Positions 7,087-10,438 of a stretch of 10,438 bases of DNA are shown here, in pieces (the stretch's first letter is position 1; every line of letters begins with the position of its first letter). A program made the translations under genes and the position numbers. The stretch spans positions 1 through 10,438 of the forward strand of contig DAOWDI010000041.1 in NCBI GenBank assembly GCA_030639105.1. Reading direction: 5' to 3'. The notes beneath the pieces are model-generated. The model did no database searches. It was not told where the DNA came from and saw nothing but the letters and a program-made list of their open reading frames with translations. The DNA is from Gammaproteobacteria bacterium (lineage in GTDB: Bacteria; Pseudomonadota; Gammaproteobacteria; Ga0077536).

Positions 7087-9011
7087 TCATCGCTACCGCC
7101 GGACACGTTGACCATGGCAAGACGCTGCTCGTCAAGGCATTGACCGGGGTTGATACGGATCGTTTGCCTGAGGAAAAGAGGCGTGGGCTTACGATCGATC
7201 TCGGTTTTGCCTATCACGACCTCGGCAATGGCGAACTCACCGGGTTTGTCGATGTCCCCGGGCACGAACGATTTATCCGGACGATGCTTGCGGGTGTCAG
7301 CGGTATCGATTTTGTTGTGTTCGTCGTCGCCGCTGATGACGGTCCGATGCCGCAGACCGCGGAGCATCTCGCGATCATGGATCTGCTCGAGGTGCGCTGT
7401 GGCGTTGTCGCCTTGACGAAGATCGATCGCGTCGGTGCGGCGCGGGTAGCCGAGGTTTCGAATGCGATCACCGTGTTGCTGTCACGAACCTGTTTGTGCG
7501 AGGCGCCGATCGTACCGGTATCGGCGATGACGGGGGAAGGCATCGACATGCTGCGTGAGTTGCTTTGCGCGGCCGCAAAAAGGGCGCCGCCAAGGACCGT
7601 CGAAGGTAACTTTCGGCTCGCAATCGACCGCTCCTTTCTGCTTGCGGGCGCGGGAAGAGTCGTAACCGGCACGGTTTTCTCAGGCACCGTGCATCTCGGT
7701 GATCTGCTGATGCTGGCGCCTGCGCGGGTGGCACTGCGCGTACGCGGCATCCACACGCAGAATCGCGAGTCAAAAACCGCCGTCGCCGGGCAGCGTTGTG
7801 CCTTGAATGTCGTCGGCGGCGATCTGCGGCGCGCTGAAATTCATCGCGGCGATTGGGTGGTCGCCGAACCGGCATGTTTCGGCGTGACCCGTTTCGATGC
7901 AATCATCCGCGTATTGGCCGGCGAGGAACGCACACTAAAGAACCGCACGCCAGTCCACGTTCATGTTGGCGCCGTCGATGTAACCGGGCGGGTGGTAATG
8001 CTCGACGGCGGTAACATCGAGCCCGACGCGGACGGCTGCGTACGAATTCAACTCGATCGCCCGATCGGCACGGTGCATGGCGATCGGATCGTTGTTCGAG
8101 ACCAGTCGGCGCAACGTACGATCGGTGGCGGCATCGTCCTCGATCCACTGCCCCTAACGCACGGCCGCACGCGGCCGGCGCACTTGAATTATCTCCGCGC
8201 CATGCATACTCCCGCGGTGGCGGATTCTCTGTCCGGCGTCCTTGAACACCTCGATACCGTCCCACTCGATCGCTTTCGCCAAGCGTGGAATTTGACGCCA
8301 GCGGAGGCTGCGGCACTATGGTCCGAGACGGATATGGTCGTCATCGACGATGGGCGGGCTGAGATCGGTTTCACTCAGGCACGGTGGCTCGAGGTCCAGT
8401 CGATCATCGTCACGGGGCTGCGTGATTGGCATCGGCGTTGCCCCGATCGCGTTGGCGTCAACGAGAGCGAACTCAGGTTGACTCTTCGCGAACGGATCGC
8501 GGTGAGCACGTTTACAGCCGCCATTGGCGCATTGTTGGACGACAAAAAGATTGTTCGCGACGGCGGTGTCGTGCGACTTTCCGATCACGGCGCCGTGAAA
8601 TCGTCCGGTGAGCGGGCATTATGGGGGAAAGTTGCACCCGTACTCCAAGCAGGCGGCATCAAGCCGCCCGTGGTTCACGATATGGCGGAATCGACTGGCG
8701 TCGCGTTTGCCGAGCTGAACAGATTTCTAATGAATGCGGCGCGCCAAGGCCAGGTGATCCGCGTCAGCGAGAAGCGCTATTTCGTACCCCGGGCGATGAT
8801 CGAGTTGATCCAGATCGCCGAAGACCTCGTGACCGCCAGCCCGACGAATGAATTTACCGTCAGGGAATATCGCAACCGCGCCGGCATCGGGCGTAACTCG
8901 GTGATCGAGATCCTGGAGTATTTCGATCGCGTTGGTTACACACGTCGTCTCGATCAGGTCCGCCGGATCCAAAAATCCGCCGCCGCGGCCTTCGGGCCGC
9001 TGGCCGGCTGA
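7083..9011 (+). CDS. selB: Selenocysteine-specific elongation factor SelB
   Basis: SelB is the GTPase that carries Sec-tRNA(Sec) to UGA codons marked by a downstream SECIS hairpin. The 642-residue protein starts at GTG 7083 inside the selA stop. GTPase motifs are complete: GHVDHGKT (7-14), [11 protein letters not shown] (33-43), DVPGHE (57-62) and TKID (112-115), with VSAMTGEG as the last nucleotide motif. EF-Tu-like domains 2 and 3 follow ([20 protein letters not shown]; then RVRGIHTQN). After [11 protein letters not shown] come the four winged-helix repeats typical of SelB, the last (about 580-642, [16 protein letters not shown], then [15 protein letters not shown]) being the SECIS-binding one. 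It is slightly longer than the 614 residues of E. coli SelB. The tRNA-Sec gene begins 48 bases after the stop. Confidence 0.97.
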   Translation: MIIATAGHVDHGKTLLVKALTGVDTDRLPEEKRRGLTIDLGFAYHDLGNGELTGFVDVPGHERFIRTMLAGVSGIDFVVFVVAADDGPMPQTAEHLAIMDLLEVRCGVVALTKIDRVGAARVAEVSNAITVLLSRTCLCEAPIVPVSAMTGEGIDMLRELLCAAAKRAPPRTVEGNFRLAIDRSFLLAGAGRVVTGTVFSGTVHLGDLLMLAPARVALRVRGIHTQNRESKTAVAGQRCALNVVGGDLRRAEIHRGDWVVAEPACFGVTRFDAIIRVLAGEERTLKNRTPVHVHVGAVDVTGRVVMLDGGNIEPDADGCVRIQLDRPIGTVHGDRIVVRDQSAQRTIGGGIVLDPLPLTHGRTRPAHLNYLRAMHTPAVADSLSGVLEHLDTVPLDRFRQAWNLTPAEAAALWSETDMVVIDDGRAEIGFTQARWLEVQSIIVTGLRDWHRRCPDRVGVNESELRLTLRERIAVSTFTAAIGALLDDKKIVRDGGVVRLSDHGAVKSSGERALWGKVAPVLQAGGIKPPVVHDMAESTGVAFAELNRFLMNAARQGQVIRVSEKRYFVPRAMIELIQIAEDLVTASPTNEFTVREYRNRAGIGRNSVIEILEYFDRVGYTRRLDQVRRIQKSAAAAFGPLAG

Positions 9012-9059
9012 ATGGGTGAAAAAGGAGCAAGGGGAACCCGATCTGTTAGTATTTTGGCT

Positions 9060-9152
9060 GGAAGAGCGACGTCTCCCGGTGGGGCGCCCGGACTTCAAAT
9101 CCGGTGGAATGCGCGCATGCGTGTTCGGTGGGTTCGACTCCCACCTCTTTCG
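9060..9152 (+). tRNA. selC: tRNA-Sec (anticodon TCA)
   Basis: A 93-base selenocysteine tRNA. The acceptor strand is GGAAGAG (9060-9066) with CTCTTTC (9145-9151), including one G-T wobble, and the discriminator is G9152. The D stem has six pairs, CGTCTC (9070-9075) with GGGGCG (9081-9086), as is typical of tRNA-Sec. The anticodon arm is CCGGA-CTTCAAA-TCCGG (9088-9104), with TCA at 9095-9097. The long variable arm pairs AATGCGC (9108-9114) with GCGTGTT (9119-9125) over a 4-base loop. The T arm is GTGGG-TTCGACT-CCCAC (9128-9144). Position 67 in the usual 8-bp acceptor (C9067) has no partner, giving 7+5 pairs rather than the bacterial 8+5. The bases after the discriminator are CCG, so the CCA end is not encoded. 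It follows selB on the same strand and serves SelA and SelB. Confidence 0.95.
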
Positions 9153-9180
9153 CCGGCTTTTCCGCAAACCAAATATCCTA

Positions 9181-9193
9181 AGCCTGACAGGCT
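9181..9193. terminator. Small hairpin downstream of selC, weak terminator candidate
   Basis: AGCCT (9181-9185) pairs with AGGCT (9189-9193) over a 3-base loop, 28 bases after the tRNA. There is no T-run behind it; a TTTT does follow the tRNA end directly at 9158-9161. The rest of the 153-base gap to the next gene shows no riboswitch or promoter I can recognise, and I specifically see no yybP-ykoY manganese riboswitch core. Confidence 0.2.
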
Positions 9194-9305
9194 CCTAGAA
9201 TGGGTCAGGGCGGCGCGATACCATTTCGCCCGCATCGGCTCGCGGTCAATTCCATACGCTTGGCGCCGATACCCGTAGATCCGCCCCAAACAAGGTTGAA
9301 ACGAT

Positions 9306-10085
9306 ATGACTGAGCTATTGACGCTCGAGAACCTCGCCAATTTTGGCGTCCTCATCTTCCTTCAGGCCGTCCTCGGCTTCGATAATCTGCTCTACATATC
9401 GATTGAATCCAAACGCGCGCCGCCGGCGAGCCAGGCGGCAGTGCGCCGTTGGGGGATCCTTATCGCGGTTGCACTGCGTATTGTGCTCCTGTTTCTAACG
9501 ATCCGGTTGATAGCGAGCCTTACCGAGCCATTCTTTCATATCGAGCTTCGAGGAGTCGTAGAAGGGTCGTTTAACTTTGCGACTATCGTGTTCCTATTCG
9601 GCGGCAGCTTTATTATGTATACGGCGGTGCGCGAGATATCGCATATGCTGTCCGTCGACGATTTGGCGCACGAAGGGGAAGCAGCGTCGAAGCGATCAGC
9701 CGTGATGGTCGTCGCGACCATCGTATTGATGAATCTGGTCTTCAGTTTCGACTCGATCCTCTCGGCCCTGGCGATCACTGAAGTGTTCCTGGTCCTTGGT
9801 GCGGCGATCATCATCTCCGGCATCGCCATGCTGATGCTCGCCGATCACGTGTCTGAATTCCTGCGGCGCAATCGGAAATATGAAGTGCTCGGGCTGTTTA
9901 TTCTATTGATCGTGGGTGTGGTGCTGCTCGGCGAGGGCGGGCATCAAGCGCACCTGAAACTATTTGGGTTTGCCGTCATACCGATGTCCAAAGCGACATT
10001 CTACTTTGCAATCGCGGTACTGGTCGCGGTGGATATCGTACAGTCGGGCTACCAGAGAAAGCTCGAGTTGCAGCGCCGGGCCTAG
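9306..10085 (+). CDS. TerC family integral membrane protein, probable metal-ion exporter
   Basis: The 259-residue protein has about seven hydrophobic membrane spans and both TerC signatures: AVLGFDNLLYI at 21-31 (Asp26 within the first membrane helix) and LVFSFDSILSA at 144-154 (Asp149 in the matching second-half helix). These acidic pairs mark the two halves of the fold, which belongs to the LysE-like transporter superfamily. Relatives such as Alx and MntP-associated TerC proteins export manganese or help metalate secreted proteins, and others sit in tellurium-resistance clusters; no ter genes are near here, so manganese or general metal export is an inference. The C-terminal tail (GYQRKLELQRRA) is basic and probably cytoplasmic. 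The start at 9306 has only a weak AAGG 10 bases upstream. The gene appears to be alone, with 153 bases before it and 156 after it. Confidence 0.87.
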   Translation: MTELLTLENLANFGVLIFLQAVLGFDNLLYISIESKRAPPASQAAVRRWGILIAVALRIVLLFLTIRLIASLTEPFFHIELRGVVEGSFNFATIVFLFGGSFIMYTAVREISHMLSVDDLAHEGEAASKRSAVMVVATIVLMNLVFSFDSILSALAITEVFLVLGAAIIISGIAMLMLADHVSEFLRRNRKYEVLGLFILLIVGVVLLGEGGHQAHLKLFGFAVIPMSKATFYFAIAVLVAVDIVQSGYQRKLELQRRA

Positions 10086-10112
10086 GCCTCGATCGCCATG
10101 CTCACTCAGGAA

Positions 10113-10125
10113 ATCGGACACCGAT
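10113..10125 (+). terminator. Weak hairpin after terC
   Basis: ATCGG (10113-10117) and CCGAT (10121-10125) can pair over a 3-base loop, 27 bases after the TerC stop. An AT-rich stretch (TTAATAATTATTATC) follows, which is not a clean T-run. This is a possible but poor terminator. Confidence 0.25.
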
Positions 10126-10149
10126 ACCTTAATAATTATTATCAATAGA

Positions 10150-10175
10150 TTTGACTCCAAATTTTGACCCTAAAT
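10150..10175. repeat. Imperfect 13-bp tandem repeat upstream of hsp20
   Basis: TTTGACTCCAAAT (10150-10162) is followed directly by TTTGACCCTAAAT (10163-10175), 11 of 13 bases identical. The pair ends 30 bases before the TATAAT box of the next gene. Adjacent same-direction copies at this distance look like tandem binding sites for a regulator. I do not recognise the regulator. Confidence 0.45.
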
Positions 10176-10205
10176 TTCCCATATTCTTAACACCATAACA
10201 GCACC

Positions 10206-10211
10206 TATAAT
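10206..10211 (+). promoter_or_regulatory. -10 box of the hsp20 promoter
   Basis: A perfect TATAAT, predicting a transcript start near 10218 and a leader of about 24 bases. The -35 region 17 bases upstream (ATTCTT, 10183-10188) is poor, which suggests an activator. The CCCATATT at 10178-10185 resembles the sigma-32 -10 element, but no -35 element lies at the right distance. Confidence 0.4.
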
Positions 10212-10216
10212 TACAT

Positions 10217-10230
10217 CCATATCAATATGG
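10217..10230 (+). promoter_or_regulatory. Hairpin overlapping the Shine-Dalgarno sequence of hsp20
   Basis: CCATA (10217-10221) pairs with TATGG (10226-10230) over the loop TCAA. The 3' arm covers the first two G of the ribosome binding site GGGGAG (10229-10234). A weak AT-rich stem at the binding site of a small heat-shock gene is the general form of an RNA thermometer. It matches neither the fourU nor the ROSE type, so this is a candidate only. Confidence 0.3.
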
Positions 10231-10241
10231 GGAGAATAAAT

Positions 10242-10438
10242 ATGTCGACACTGCAGCATCTTCGCGAAGATATGAATCAGGTATGGGATACGCTGGTGGA
10301 TGGCTGGCGTCATCTCTATCATCGGGCGGCAAACGCTATAACGCGATTCACGCCGCACGAGCCTAAGGGAGAGCTCGTACGCAGAGATGAAGAGGAGATT
10401 GCCTTCCGTAGTTCTGGCTGGGGCGTACTAGCCGCCGA
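10242..10438 (+). CDS. Hsp20-type small heat-shock protein, N-terminal part (cut by window end)
   Basis: The first 65 residues are visible: MSTLQHLREDMNQVWDTLVDG, then WRHLYHRAANAITRFTP and, from about residue 46, a charged stretch RRDEEEIAFRSSGWGVLAA. This opening, with its short amphipathic helix, basic HRAANAITRFTP segment and WGVLAA just before the alpha-crystallin domain, matches one proteobacterial Hsp20 type. The conserved alpha-crystallin domain itself lies beyond the window, so the call rests on the leader only. Such proteins are cytoplasmic holdases that keep unfolded proteins soluble. The start is firm: GGGGAG (10229-10234) lies seven bases before the ATG, after a TATAAT box. Upstream are a 13-bp tandem repeat and a leader hairpin that may control expression. 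Confidence 0.65.
   Translation, partial: MSTLQHLREDMNQVWDTLVDGWRHLYHRAANAITRFTPHEPKGELVRRDEEEIAFRSSGWGVLAA

Noticed and set aside
9156..9305. yybP-ykoY manganese riboswitch ahead of terC
   Set aside because: The conserved GGGGAGUA-type core and paired arms are not visible in the leader.
9060..9305. Genomic island inserted at selC
   Set aside because: selC is a known integration hotspot, but there is no integrase and no repeat of the tRNA 3' end within the window; the neighbours look like ordinary chromosomal genes.
10150..10185. Sigma-32 heat-shock promoter for hsp20
   Set aside because: A CCCATATT -10-like element exists, but the TTGAC elements lie 21 or 8 bases upstream of it, neither of which fits the usual spacing of about 13-17.
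1..10438. CRISPR arrays, insertion sequences, toxin-antitoxin pairs or phage genes
   Set aside because: Read on both strands, no spaced repeats, transposase motifs or such gene pairs were seen.

Overview
The window reads as chromosomal DNA of a moderately GC-rich proteobacterium, most likely a gammaproteobacterium. The grounds are the family styles: an AsmA-type envelope protein, an outer-membrane porin, SelA/SelB of bacterial type, TerC and an Hsp20. Two FNR/DNR-type boxes and the start of a NirS/NirN-like cytochrome suggest an organism able to respire nitrogen oxides at low oxygen, but no complete denitrification gene is present. I cannot name the genus.

Layout. Positions 1-322 (minus) hold the 5' part of an open frame that begins as a periplasmic c-type cytochrome of the NirS/NirN kind and changes in frame into the C-terminal part of an aldo/keto reductase. 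It runs off the left edge. Positions 323-835 are a divergent regulatory region with two FNR/DNR-like boxes, a 7-bp inverted repeat and an isolated terminator-like hairpin. A signal-peptide-bearing beta-barrel protein of the alginate-export type follows on plus (836-2188), convergent with a 706-residue AsmA family protein on minus (2316-4436); a strong hairpin lies between them.

From about 4.6 kb everything is on plus. There is a decayed C-terminal fragment of a metallo-beta-lactamase-fold hydrolase (4614-5022), a small class I SAM methyltransferase (5038-5610), then selA (5665-7086), selB (7083-9011, overlapping selA by 4 bp) and a tRNA-Sec gene, selC (9060-9152). SelA converts seryl-tRNA(Sec) to selenocysteyl-tRNA(Sec), SelB delivers it to UGA codons and selC is the tRNA itself, so the window carries the Sec decoding set except selD. 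I found no selenoprotein in the window.

The right end has a TerC-family membrane protein (9306-10085), an AT-rich spacer with a 13-bp tandem repeat, a TATAAT box and a hairpin touching the Shine-Dalgarno sequence, and the start of an Hsp20-type small heat-shock protein cut by the window edge.

The best candidates for something unusual are the cytochrome/aldo-keto reductase chimera, the 12-bp acceptor/T stack of the tRNA-Sec, and the small regulatory structures ahead of the porin and hsp20 genes. I see no convincing new multi-gene system.
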